Part shown: positions 10,530 through 20,139 of the stretch, piece after piece | Layout: every line of letters starts with the position of its first letter | Position numbering within the stretch: position 1 is the stretch's first letter | Source: Acidobacteriota bacterium | GTDB lineage: Bacteria > Acidobacteriota > Terriglobia > Bryobacterales > Bryobacteraceae | Direction of reading: 5' to 3' | NCBI GenBank assembly: GCA_005808865.1 | Contig: SYKU01000352.1 | Coordinates: 1-43,318 of the forward strand | Length of the DNA stretch: 43,318 bases | Made by a program: the position numbers and the translations under genes | Notes under the pieces: generated by a model | Databases searched by the model: none | What the model was told of the DNA's origin: nothing | Seen by the model: the letters and a program-made list of their open reading frames with translations, nothing else

Positions 10530-12478
10530 TCAGAACAGTAGTTTGAGCCCGAGCTGCCATTCCCGCGGCAGATTGACTTGTTCGGTGAGGCGGCCAAAGC
10601 TGGCGTTACGGGGATTAAAGTCGAGCCCGCCGAAGAAGACGTGATTGGTCACGTTCAGTATCTCGGCGCGGAGCTGCAGACGGAACCTCTCGTTAATCGA
10701 AGTGTTCTTGATTAAGGAAACATCGATGTTGTTCAGCGTGTCTCCGCGCAGATTCGGCAGCCGCGAGGAAAGCGATCGCAAGTTGTGCGCCAAGTTGATC
10801 CGCGGATCGCGGATCTGGCGGTTCGAATCGAGAACACCATTGGATTGCATGCTCGCGTCTCTGTAGTAGAAGCCGCTCGTACGCAAATCCGCGGCGAAGA
10901 CGTTGTCAACCGTGCGTCCATCGATGTTCATCCGCAACTGACCGGGGTCTCCGTCGAAGAAGATGTTGTCGAGCGTAAGTGGGTTGCCGACCTGGAAACC
11001 GTAGATGTAGCCGACTTGCCAACCGCCCATTATCCCGTCGGCGAGGCGGCCGGGATGCGCGAGCCATTTGCGTCCCCGGCCAAACGGCATCTCGTAGAGA
11101 CCGCTCAACGTGACCCGATGCGGTGTGTCGGCATCGCCCAGCCGCCGCTCATAGCCGCTATCGACGGCGTTCAACTTCGTAATCCGGTCTAGCTGCTTCG
11201 AGAACACATAGCTGCCCGCAGCGGTGAGTCCTCGCGACATACGCCGCTCCACGCGCAGTTGTCCCGAGTGAAAGGAGTTCCGCCCATTGTTCCGAACAAC
11301 AAAGGTGTCCAGAAACTGCGGGAAGGGTCACAGGAGTTGCTGGCGCTGGACCAACTGCTGCGTGAACAAACCGGAGCCTGTCGCTGCCGGCAGCCCGCGA
11401 AACGGATTTGTTACGTTGCCCTCAAGTCGCGCAACGGTGGCACTGTCGCGCCCGATGTCTGTTGACAAATACTGCCTGGGGATCGGATTGATGTTGTCCA
11501 AGGCCGTCAGGTCGATGCCGACGCTCCCGATATAGGCGGCGTCGATCACCCACCGGCCAGGAAGTTCCCGCTGCAGGCTGACCTCGAACCGGCTCATCAT
11601 CGGATTCTTTCGCGATTCGATATTCAGCGGCAGGATCCGGCGGTTGACCGTGTTTTGCACCAGATTTACCGCGCCGCCCAGGGTTTGGCCGATGAATGTC
11701 GCCAAGCCATTCGCCGCGCCCGGCGGCTCGACGACGCCGCTGGGGAACGGATCGGTGAGGTTCGCGAGCAGGGTTTAGCCCATTGTTGGCTGTCGGCACC
11801 AGGGCTGTCGTGAAATCGAAACCACTTTGGTTATAGCTGTCGATGGTCAACGGCGCGGCGTACATGCCAAAGCCTCCGCGCAGGACGGTCTTTTGGTCGA
11901 TCAAAAACGCCACGCCCAGTCGCGCTTGTATATTGTTGCGGTCCGCAGTGTGGAAAGCGCCGTTTGTTCGAATCGGCGAAAACCAGGCCGCCACGAACGC
12001 GAAACGCATCCGGCGTGATTTCGGGAATCGGGCTGCTGGCGTAGGCCGCCCTGGCCGCCGCTTCAATGGGATTCGTGGACCGCTGATCGAACAGCCGGAC
12101 ATTGCGGTTGAAGCGCTCGGTGGTCGGGTGCTCGTACTCGTACCGGACGCCGAGATTCATCGTGAGCCTTGACGACACCCTCAGATCGTCCTGGAAATAG
12201 AGACCTTGATATACGTTCTGATTCGATCGGAGTGCCGCGCGCTGAATACTGCTGATGCTCGCGGGGATTCCGAGCAGAAACGACGCGAGTTCCTGGCCGG
12301 CCGGTTGCGCTGAAGTGGAAAGATCGTTTGCGCGGGTGAAGTCGGTGCGGAAGCGGTAGCGGCCCGCCACATCGGCCGGAGGCGCGACGTTCTCACGATA
12401 GACCCGGAAGTCGTAACCGAAGCGCATCGAATGCCGGCCGGCAGCGGCGGCGAGAACGATCCGGCAGCGCAACGCCAC
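10530..12478 (-). pseudogene. TonB-dependent receptor (Oar-like), N-terminally truncated and disrupted by two frameshifts and one nonsense codon
   Basis: Overlapping reverse ORFs 12478-11831, 12102-11422, 11705-11328 and 11252-10530 read as successive pieces of one receptor (LASFLLGIPAS...NVYQGLYFQDDLRVSSRLTMNLGVRYEYEHP / NNIQARLGVAFLIDQKTVLRGGFGMY / PRQYLSTD...NPFRGL / ...QLGLKLLF). Confidence 0.85.
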
Positions 12479-12583
12479 GTGCTGCGGAGCGTCGTGCGCT
12501 CGGGCCTAGATCTGGGTGGACATTACGCTGATTGAAGGAAGGCAAGTGGTGTGTGAGTGTGGTAGGCTGATCGGATGCCGGGT

Positions 12584-12602
12584 GCCGGAATGGCATTCCG
12601 GC
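12584..12602. promoter_or_regulatory. 19-bp dyad, candidate operator
   Basis: GCCGGAATG-G-CATTCCGGC perfect dyad, 33 nt between its end and the ATG of the downstream CDS. Confidence 0.5.
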
Positions 12603-12635
12603 TGACGGAACATTCGTTGTCCAGGGAGGAATTCT

Positions 12636-13736
12636 ATGGACGAACAGACCCGGCGCGATCTGTTGCGGCTGCCACTGGCCGCGGGAGCCATGGCGCTCGC
12701 TGCACAAGACCGCGCACTGAGCGCCGCGCCGCCGCGGAAAATGATTGACGAGTTCGATGCGGCAAACATCAAGCTCGCGCACCGCGTCAGCATTCGTGCA
12801 ACAGACGACGACCTGCTGTTTTTGAAACAGATTGGCCTGCGTTACATTCGCGCGGAGATTCCTCGCGACGCGAAATTGGAGGAACTGGCGCCGGCAAAGG
12901 ACCGCTTTGCGCGCGCGGGGATTTCCATGGTCTCTTGCGCGCACTACGCGCACAGGTCGCTGAACATCGGGCTCGCGCGGCCTGGTCCCGAGCGGGATAA
13001 GGACATTGAGACCTGCAAGGCTGTCGTGCGCGAACTGGGCCGGATCGGCGTTGCCATTTTGGTGTTGGACTGGCACCCTGCCAATGTGTATACGTCCGCG
13101 ACCGTGGAAACGCCGCGGGGATACAAGGCGCGGGAGTTCAGCGTTGCCGGCTTTCAATCCAGGATGGAAAAGCATGTCTTCGACCGGGAGTATCCGGCCG
13201 AAGAAATCTGGGATGGCTTCGTCTACTGGCTGAAGGCCGTGCTGCCGGTTGCCGAGGAAGCCAACGTCAAGCTGGCGATGCATCCAGACGATCCTCCAGT
13301 GCTCAAGAAGATGAACGGCATCGGCAGAATCTTCACGAATGAGGAATGCTACCGGCGCGCCGAACAGCTCGCCGGAAAAAGCCGCCACTGGGGCGTGCGT
13401 CTCTGCGTGGGGACATGGGCAGAGGGCGGCGACCAGATGGGTAAGAATGTTTTCGAAATGATCCGCGACTATGGCGGACGTGGGAAGATCTTCGATGTCG
13501 ACTTCCGCAACGTCAGTTCAACACTGCCGCGCTTCAACGAGACGTTGCCGGACGAAGGATACCTGAACCTGTATCAGGTGATGAAGGCTCTGCGACAGGT
13601 ACGATACAGCGGTCCGATGGTACCGGACCACATTCCCCCCCTGGTCGGCGATCAGGGAGTCGGCCGGGGAGGTCTGGGGTATTGCATCGGCTATATGCGC
13701 GGCTTGCTGCGCGCTGCCAATGAGGAAGTGGGTTGA
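12636..13736 (+). CDS. TIM-barrel protein, mannonate-dehydratase-like, with twin-arginine-like N-terminus
   Basis: RBS GGGAGG; MDEQTRRDLLRLPLAAGAMALAA; NVKLAMHPDDPP, GVRLCVGTWAEGG, GKIFDVDFRNVS, DEGYLNLYQVMKAL typical of UxuA-like proteins. Confidence 0.8.
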   Translation: MDEQTRRDLLRLPLAAGAMALAAQDRALSAAPPRKMIDEFDAANIKLAHRVSIRATDDDLLFLKQIGLRYIRAEIPRDAKLEELAPAKDRFARAGISMVSCAHYAHRSLNIGLARPGPERDKDIETCKAVVRELGRIGVAILVLDWHPANVYTSATVETPRGYKAREFSVAGFQSRMEKHVFDREYPAEEIWDGFVYWLKAVLPVAEEANVKLAMHPDDPPVLKKMNGIGRIFTNEECYRRAEQLAGKSRHWGVRLCVGTWAEGGDQMGKNVFEMIRDYGGRGKIFDVDFRNVSSTLPRFNETLPDEGYLNLYQVMKALRQVRYSGPMVPDHIPPLVGDQGVGRGGLGYCIGYMRGLLRAANEEVG

Positions 13737-13813
13737 TGTCCCTTCGATTCCGCCACCAGTTCATAGTACTACCGGGTGCTTTGCCCGAGAGATCTGAAAG
13801 GATCTGAGCCTTC

Positions 13814-16800
13814 ATGAAACTCCTCCGAGATCTTATCTGCGTGTCTGCTCTTCTCACGAGCTGCTTCCTGCCCGCCTCCGCGCAAACAACGGCCGGCGTG
13901 ACAGGAACAATCACCGACGACAGCGGCGCTGGCGCTCCCGGTGTGACCCTTACCATCACGAATGTCGAAACCAGTCTGCGGCGCGAGACGGTAAGTGATG
14001 AGTCAGGCTTCTATCAACTGCTGCTCTTGCAGCCCGGCACCTACACTCTTACGGCGAAAAAGGCCGGATTCCGCCAGGTGACCCGCGAGGGGTTACGGCT
14101 GGAAGTGAACCAGCGCGCCGCCGTGGACCTCACCCTGCAGGTCGGGGCGGTCTCGGAAACCGTGGAAGTGGTCGGGGCCGCGCCACTGCTCGAATCGAGC
14201 ACCTCGTCGGTCGGCCAGGTAATCGAATCGAAGGCGATCAGCGACCTTCCGCTGAACGGAAGGAACTTCGTGCAGCTCGCCATCCTGAGCAACGGCGCGG
14301 TTGGCGCCGGCTACGGTCCGCAGGGCACCATCGGCAGTGGAACGCGTGCCGATGACACGCGCGGCGGCGCGGAGTTGATGGTGAACGGCAACCGGGAAAT
14401 GTCGAATAACTACTTGCTGGACGGCGTCGACAACAACTTTCGACGCAATGCCCTGATCATTGTCCGGCCGACTGTGGAGTCCATCCAGGAATTCAAAATG
14501 CAGACAAACCTGTTCGGCGCCGAGCAGGGCCGCAACTCCGGCGCCACGGTGAACGTCATCACCAAGAGCGGGTCCAATGCCTTTCACGGCAGTGCCTTCG
14601 AGTTCCTGCGTAACGACAATCTCGACGCGCGCAATTACTTCAACGCTGTGAGTACGAGCGCGAAACCTCCCTTCCGCCAGAACCAGTTCGGCGGCAGCCT
14701 CGGCGGCCCCATCGTTAAGAACAAGCTATTCTTCTTCGGCGACTACGAGGGTCTTCGAAAGGCTCAGGGAACCAACACGACCGTGAACACCGTGCCAACT
14801 ACGGCCCTGCGCATGGGCGACTTCCGTACCACGCGCCCGATCTTCGATCCGGCGACCGTGACGCCGGCTGCCGGAACCGCGAGCGGTTTTACGCGCCAGC
14901 CCTTCCCGAACAACATGGTACCGGCTGCGCGCAGGGACCCGGTCGCGGCGCGCCTGATTCAAACCTATCCGCTTCCCGATTTGCCGGGCCTTGCCAATAA
15001 TCAGTTCACCAACCCGGAGCTGGTGAACAACTATAACTACGGAAACGTCCGGGCCGACGCAAATCTTACCTCGAATGATACGGTGTTTGGCCGCTTTTCA
15101 CCACAGAAGGCGACGGTGAACACTCCCACTGCGTTTGGATACCGCCAGGTGCCGGGATTGTCGGTACCGCTGAATCTCCACAACGGCGTGGGTAGCATCA
15201 CCCCGGGCGACGCCCGGTTCAGCAATATGAACGCCGTCATAGCATGGACCCACATCTTCACGCCGCGGTTCCTTGCTGACATCCGCATGGGGTACTCGCG
15301 CTTCGACATGCCCAATGTCTATCCACAGGCGGAGGCCCTGGACCCAAATGCGAAGGGCCTTGGCGAGCTGTTGGGAGTTCCGAACGCCAACCAGGTGCCG
15401 CTGAGCCACGGCGTGCCCATTTTCACCATCACGGGGTACAGCGGCATCGGAGGTCCATCCTCCATACCTACCATCCGGCTGGAGAACACGTTCAATCCCT
15501 CGGCCAACTTCTCGCTGATGCGCGGCCGGCACACCATCAAGTTCGGAACAAGCATCATCCGGCGGCAGATCATCGACTTCCAGGCGAACCAGGGGAACGG
15601 CGCCTTCTCCTTTGGCCGGACGTTCACCGGCGACCCCAATAACGCGGCCAATACCGGCGACGCAATGGCGGCATTCCTGCTCGGTGCGTACTCTTCGGCG
15701 AGCCAGGATCACCAGTTGGTCTGGGCGGGAATCCGCGTGCTCGAACTCGGCACTTATGTCGCCGACGACTGGCGCGTCAACAATCGCCTGACGCTGAACC
15801 TCGGGCTTCGCCACGAGTACATCCCGCCGCCGGTCGAGGTCGCAGATCGTTTCGCAAACCTCAACATCGGCACGGGCAAGGTACTGATCGCGGGATTCAA
15901 TTCCGATCGCCGCCTGGGAGTTCTGTCCTACAACCGCCTTTTCGCTCCAAGACTCGGCTTCGCGTACCAGGCCCGCCGCACCACCGTGATTCGTGGCGGT
16001 TTCGGGTTGTTCTACAACGCTCAGGGAAGCGGCGGCGGACTCTATCGCATGCACCGGATGCTGCCATTTGCGGCGTCGGCCACAATCGCTGTCAACGAGT
16101 TTGTCCCCAACTACCGGCAGATCCAGGATGGTCTCCCGCTTATACCGTCCACGGACTTCGCCACGGTCTCGAACAACCCGGTCGGGAACTTCCTCACCGT
16201 TCCGCCAGATTACCGGCCATCACACGCGCTGCAGTTCAACTTTGGCATCCAGGAACAGCTTGCCGGCGACATCGCCGTCAAGGTCGGCTATGTAGGAAAT
16301 CTCGGACGCCACCTCGATGCCAACTACAACTTCAACCAGCCGATTCCCGGAGCCGGTGCGATACCTCCCCGCCGCCCGCTATTCGGCATCGCTCCCGGTT
16401 TGGTCAACCTCAACTATGCCTCCACCAGCGGCAACTCCGGCTACCACGCTTTGCAGGTGTCGGCAGAGAAGCGCTTCTCCGCAAGCCTGGGCTTCCTTAC
16501 GGCCTACACATACTCTCACGCCATCGACAACGTTCCGCTGCAACAGGGCGGCGGCGGCGATGGTCCCGTCCCTCAAGACGTGCGATATCGCTTCCTGGAC
16601 CGCGGCAACAGCTCGTTCGACATCCGCCACAGGTGGACCCAGACATTACTCTACAATCTGCCGTTCGGAAAGGGTAAGAAATTCAGTTCGAGCCATGGCT
16701 GGGTGAACACCGCGTTCGGTGACTGGCAGGCCAACATGATCCTGATCCTCCAGACAGGCCTACCGTTCACTCCGTCGCTGGCGAGTCCGGTGGCCAACAC

Positions 16801-17170
16801 GGGCAGCGGCAGCCGGCCGGACCGCCTCGGCGATGCGACGCTTCCGAACCCGGACCCGGCACGCTGGTTCAACACCGCGCTGGGTACCGCAGGCGCGCCT
16901 TGGGGCACTCCTGTCATCTATACCTACGGCAATGCCGGCCGAGGGTTCCTGCGCGGCCCCGGCCGCACCAATGTGGATGTGTCGCTGTTCAAGGAATTCA
17001 ACGTAACCGAGCGGGCTCGGGTGCAGTTCCGTGCCGAGTTTTTCAATTTGCCCAACAACCCCCAATTCGACCTGCCGAACGCCTCCATCGGAAATCCAGT
17101 GTCGGGAACGATTTCCGGAACGGTGGGGACGCCTCGGGATATCCAGTTTGGACTGCGGGTCGTTTTCTAG
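13814..17170 (+). CDS. TonB-dependent receptor with N-terminal carboxypeptidase-regulatory-like domain (Oar-like)
   Basis: GTITDDSGAGAPGVTLTITNVET..., plug DLPLNGRNFVQLAIL, VNGNREMSNNYLLDGVDNN, GSNAFHGSAFEFLRNDNLDARNYF, C-terminal ...IQFGLRVVF. Confidence 0.95.
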   Translation: MKLLRDLICVSALLTSCFLPASAQTTAGVTGTITDDSGAGAPGVTLTITNVETSLRRETVSDESGFYQLLLLQPGTYTLTAKKAGFRQVTREGLRLEVNQRAAVDLTLQVGAVSETVEVVGAAPLLESSTSSVGQVIESKAISDLPLNGRNFVQLAILSNGAVGAGYGPQGTIGSGTRADDTRGGAELMVNGNREMSNNYLLDGVDNNFRRNALIIVRPTVESIQEFKMQTNLFGAEQGRNSGATVNVITKSGSNAFHGSAFEFLRNDNLDARNYFNAVSTSAKPPFRQNQFGGSLGGPIVKNKLFFFGDYEGLRKAQGTNTTVNTVPTTALRMGDFRTTRPIFDPATVTPAAGTASGFTRQPFPNNMVPAARRDPVAARLIQTYPLPDLPGLANNQFTNPELVNNYNYGNVRADANLTSNDTVFGRFSPQKATVNTPTAFGYRQVPGLSVPLNLHNGVGSITPGDARFSNMNAVIAWTHIFTPRFLADIRMGYSRFDMPNVYPQAEALDPNAKGLGELLGVPNANQVPLSHGVPIFTITGYSGIGGPSSIPTIRLENTFNPSANFSLMRGRHTIKFGTSIIRRQIIDFQANQGNGAFSFGRTFTGDPNNAANTGDAMAAFLLGAYSSASQDHQLVWAGIRVLELGTYVADDWRVNNRLTLNLGLRHEYIPPPVEVADRFANLNIGTGKVLIAGFNSDRRLGVLSYNRLFAPRLGFAYQARRTTVIRGGFGLFYNAQGSGGGLYRMHRMLPFAASATIAVNEFVPNYRQIQDGLPLIPSTDFATVSNNPVGNFLTVPPDYRPSHALQFNFGIQEQLAGDIAVKVGYVGNLGRHLDANYNFNQPIPGAGAIPPRRPLFGIAPGLVNLNYASTSGNSGYHALQVSAEKRFSASLGFLTAYTYSHAIDNVPLQQGGGGDGPVPQDVRYRFLDRGNSSFDIRHRWTQTLLYNLPFGKGKKFSSSHGWVNTAFGDWQANMILILQTGLPFTPSLASPVANTGSGSRPDRLGDATLPNPDPARWFNTALGTAGAPWGTPVIYTYGNAGRGFLRGPGRTNVDVSLFKEFNVTERARVQFRAEFFNLPNNPQFDLPNASIGNPVSGTISGTVGTPRDIQFGLRVVF

Positions 17171-17234
17171 CGGATCGATTCTTAGATGGTATTGCAATAC
17201 AGCCGGTTGTGGGGCGAGGTTCTTGTGTACCCAC

Positions 17235-17395
17235 TACACTTCTTTGGCCCGAACGAAACGCGCGACAGGCCGCAGGCGACGGGCATGTTCGTCCAGATGC
17301 GGCCACATGCCAGCGAGATACTGGGCGAGTTGGGCATCGGTGTCCATGCCCCAACGTGACACCACATCAGGGTGGTAGATGTAAATGTTATTTCT
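17235..17395 (-). mobile_element. possible transposase N-terminal remnant (ISAzo13-like suspected)
   Basis: Reverse frame reads NNIYIYHPDVVSRWGMDTDAQLAQYLAGMWPHLDEHARRLRPVARFVRAKEV*; resembles DEHARRLWAAAEA-type transposase N-termini from memory only; AT-rich flank at 17385-17430. Confidence 0.3.
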
Positions 17396-17872
17396 TTACG
17401 ACTTATTATTGTCACTGTATTATGCGAGATTCAATAGGTTACGGAGAGACGACTGTGAGAGCGGGTGAAAGATTGTGTTTGCGCCCGAGGGACGTTTCGC
17501 GGGTCACGAGCGTTTGAGAGCCTACATTCGATGCAGAGCCGCGTTGCCGCGGGCTGAGCCGCGCGCGTCGAATGAGCAGGACGCTACAAACTGCAGCGAC
17601 GGCGCGGTCCGCACAGTCGTTGGGACTGTCCGTCTTCGGGGGGCTCGCCATGCCACTTACACTGCGGGACGCTGTAATCCGCCGCACCAAGGCGAGGGTG
17701 GAACGCGAAAACCTTGTACCAAACCGCCAAGGGCCGTTTCCGGGCACAGGCATTCGCCTCGCGATTCCCGCTTCACGAAGTCGGGCGGGAGCGTTTTACC
17801 GGTATCGGCGGAATGCGTTGAGGGGGACTCTGGCGCGAGCGCTCTCGCACCGCCCCACCGCCCCGGACCTCG

Positions 17873-18691
17873 CTACACCGCGACGAAAGACCGCAGGAAA
17901 CGTGCCCCGCGCGGGATTGCCTGTACTTCGTCCTCTTTCCCCTCGTAGACGAGGCTGACGAAGCCATTGTAGTGGACGCCGCGGAGAATGTTGAAGACGC
18001 GGTTGTAGTCGATGTACTTCTCTTTGCCGTTGGCATCGAGTTCATACAGCTTGGCGCGCACAAACTGGGCCAGCGGAGCTACCTGCTCAATGCTGCGATA
18101 GTAGTCCGCGTAAGTCTTCCCTGGAATCTTCGGCCCGTTCGGGCCTTCGCGGCCCGCAAAGTGCCCCGTATCGAGCAACAGCGTGAAGTTCGGGTGGTTC
18201 ACTTCCTTGCGGAAGCGGAGCATATCGTCGCCGGTGCTTGTAAGGCCGCTGTGATTCTGGAGAGCGACGGGCATGCCGGCTTCGGCGCCATACTCGGCCG
18301 CCTTGCGTAGTGCGTCGACGCCGCGGCGGAAGGCTTCTTCCTGCTTGTCGGGCGAGGGCGCGGAACCGACGAAGACGCGCAGCACGGGCGCGCCGAGTAA
18401 GATGCCAACATCCGTTGCGACCCGCGCCTTCTCAAGCTCCTTTGGAATCGCCTCGGCGGAGCGGCCGAATTCCGTTGTGACGCAGAGGCTCGAAATCGAG
18501 AGGCCCATGTCAAGGCACTTGCGGCGGAGCTGCTTCAGATAGGGGCGGTCCGTCGACTTGAGGTGATTGAAATGCACATCGACGCCGTCGAAGTTGTGTG
18601 CGCGCAGCGTGTCGATGATCTTCTCGAGATCCATCTTGCCGCTTGAGAAGGAATCCTTGTAACTGAGAGAAAGGCAGCTTAATCGCTTCAT
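17873..18691 (-). CDS. sugar phosphate isomerase/epimerase (xylose-isomerase-like TIM barrel)
   Basis: 272 aa; FDGVDVHFNHLKS...YGAEAGMPVALQNHSGLTSTGDDMLRF...FTLLLDTGHFAG...FVSLVYEGKED. Confidence 0.88.
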   Translation of the reverse strand: MKRLSCLSLSYKDSFSSGKMDLEKIIDTLRAHNFDGVDVHFNHLKSTDRPYLKQLRRKCLDMGLSISSLCVTTEFGRSAEAIPKELEKARVATDVGILLGAPVLRVFVGSAPSPDKQEEAFRRGVDALRKAAEYGAEAGMPVALQNHSGLTSTGDDMLRFRKEVNHPNFTLLLDTGHFAGREGPNGPKIPGKTYADYYRSIEQVAPLAQFVRAKLYELDANGKEKYIDYNRVFNILRGVHYNGFVSLVYEGKEDEVQAIPRGARFLRSFVAV

Positions 18692-18721
18692 TGCCCAGCA
18701 TCATAACGCAAATCCGGGGGC

Positions 18722-19396
18722 ATGTGCGATAGGATAGTTCCAGCCGTGTTTCGAGCGATCCGAGAGCAAGTCGAGACGATCTTCCGCGAGGATCCTGCCG
18801 CAAAGAGCACCCTCGAGATTTTTCTTTGTTACCCGGGATTCCATGCGATCCTCTGGCACCGCCTGGCCCACAAGCTTTACAAGATGAAGATCCCGCTGCT
18901 GCCCCGGCTGATTTCACAGTTCAGCCGGCTGTTGACCGGCATCGAGATCCATCCGGGCGCGAAGATCGGGCGGCGGTTTTTCATCGATCACGGAATGGGT
19001 GTGGTGATTGGAGAGACCGCGGATATCGGAGACGACGTGTTGCTCTATCAGGGTGTGACCCTTGGCGGCACCGGGCATGAACGCGGGAAGCGTCACCCGA
19101 CACTTGGCAACCGCGTTGTGGTGGGCACGGGCGCGAAGGTGCTCGGGGGCATCACGATCGGCAGCGACGTGAAGATCGGCGCCGGGTCGGTGGTTGTCCA
19201 TTCCGTTCCGGATCACTGCACGGTGGTTGGGGTACCTGGGCGCATTGTGCGGACGCGCGGAGAGGCGTCAGGCCCGCTGGAACACGGACAATTGCCCGAC
19301 CCCGAGATGCAGGCGATACAGGAACTTTCGCAACGCGTGGCAGAGCTAGAAGCGCTCGTTCGGCAGCTGGCGCCCGGGGCCGCGCGGCGGAATTGA
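18722..19396 (+). CDS. cysE: serine O-acetyltransferase
   Basis: [76 protein letters not shown]; left-handed beta-helix hexapeptides. Confidence 0.95.
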   Translation: MCDRIVPAVFRAIREQVETIFREDPAAKSTLEIFLCYPGFHAILWHRLAHKLYKMKIPLLPRLISQFSRLLTGIEIHPGAKIGRRFFIDHGMGVVIGETADIGDDVLLYQGVTLGGTGHERGKRHPTLGNRVVVGTGAKVLGGITIGSDVKIGAGSVVVHSVPDHCTVVGVPGRIVRTRGEASGPLEHGQLPDPEMQAIQELSQRVAELEALVRQLAPGAARRN

Positions 19397-20139
19397 TCAG
19401 GGCCGTGAGACGCATCATATTCGCAGTCTCGCTAACGGCCACCTTTGCCGCGCAGGCCCCGGCCGCCACTTCGGGCGAGAGCCTCTACCTCGGCCAGTGC
19501 TCGTTCTGTCATGGGAAAGACGGCGAAGGCGGCCGCGGGGCGACGCTCCAACGACGCATATTGCGGCATGCCCCGGACGAGGCGGCTTTACGGCTCGTGA
19601 TTCGCCGCGGCATTGCCGGGTCCAGCATGCCGGGGACTGCGCTAAGCGACAGTGAAATCGATCAGGTCGCAAAGTACGTTCGCAGCCTGGGACGGCGGAC
19701 GATTCGGCCGCTGCCCGGCGATCCGAATCGCGGCGAGCGGTTGTATCAGGGTAAGGGCGGCTGTCCGGCCTGCCACGCTGTATCCGCCCGCGGAGGCAGC
19801 TTTGGCCCGGATCTCACCGAAATCGGCGCGGCGCGCAGCCCGGCGTACCTGCGGGCGTCCGTCGTCGAACCGGGAGCGGAGGTTCCACGAGGTTTTGTTC
19901 AGATCCGCGCGGTTACTAAGAATGGGGGCCAAATCACTGGTGCACGAGTAAATGAGGATACCTTCTCCGTTCAGATACGCGATGCCGGAGGCGTCGTTCA
20001 TTCACTTTGGAAAGAGGACCTCAACGGGATGAACGTGGACCTCGGGAAATCGCCCATGCCGTCATATGGCAGCGTGTTTTCCAAGGATGAATTGGACGAC
20101 CTGGTGGCCTATCTGGCCGCCTTGCGGGGGACTCGATGA
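19393..20139 (+). CDS. diheme c-type cytochrome, exported
   Basis: Signal peptide; two CxxCH motifs (CSFCH, CPACH); TTG start overlapping the cysE stop (TTGA). Confidence 0.88.
   Translation: MIRAVRRIIFAVSLTATFAAQAPAATSGESLYLGQCSFCHGKDGEGGRGATLQRRILRHAPDEAALRLVIRRGIAGSSMPGTALSDSEIDQVAKYVRSLGRRTIRPLPGDPNRGERLYQGKGGCPACHAVSARGGSFGPDLTEIGAARSPAYLRASVVEPGAEVPRGFVQIRAVTKNGGQITGARVNEDTFSVQIRDAGGVVHSLWKEDLNGMNVDLGKSPMPSYGSVFSKDELDDLVAYLAALRGTR

Noticed and set aside
12393-13388. 331-aa reverse ORF antisense to the mannonate-dehydratase-like gene
   Set aside because: The sense frame has RBS and family motifs; the antisense product looks like low-complexity shadow coding.
15098-16054. 318-aa reverse ORF antisense to the TonB receptor
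   Set aside because: Antisense of a strongly supported receptor CDS; high-GC artefact.
17439-17958. Overlapping short ORFs on both strands between the receptor and the TIM-barrel gene
   Set aside because: No motif or consistent frame; Arg/Pro-rich composition typical of non-coding high-GC DNA.
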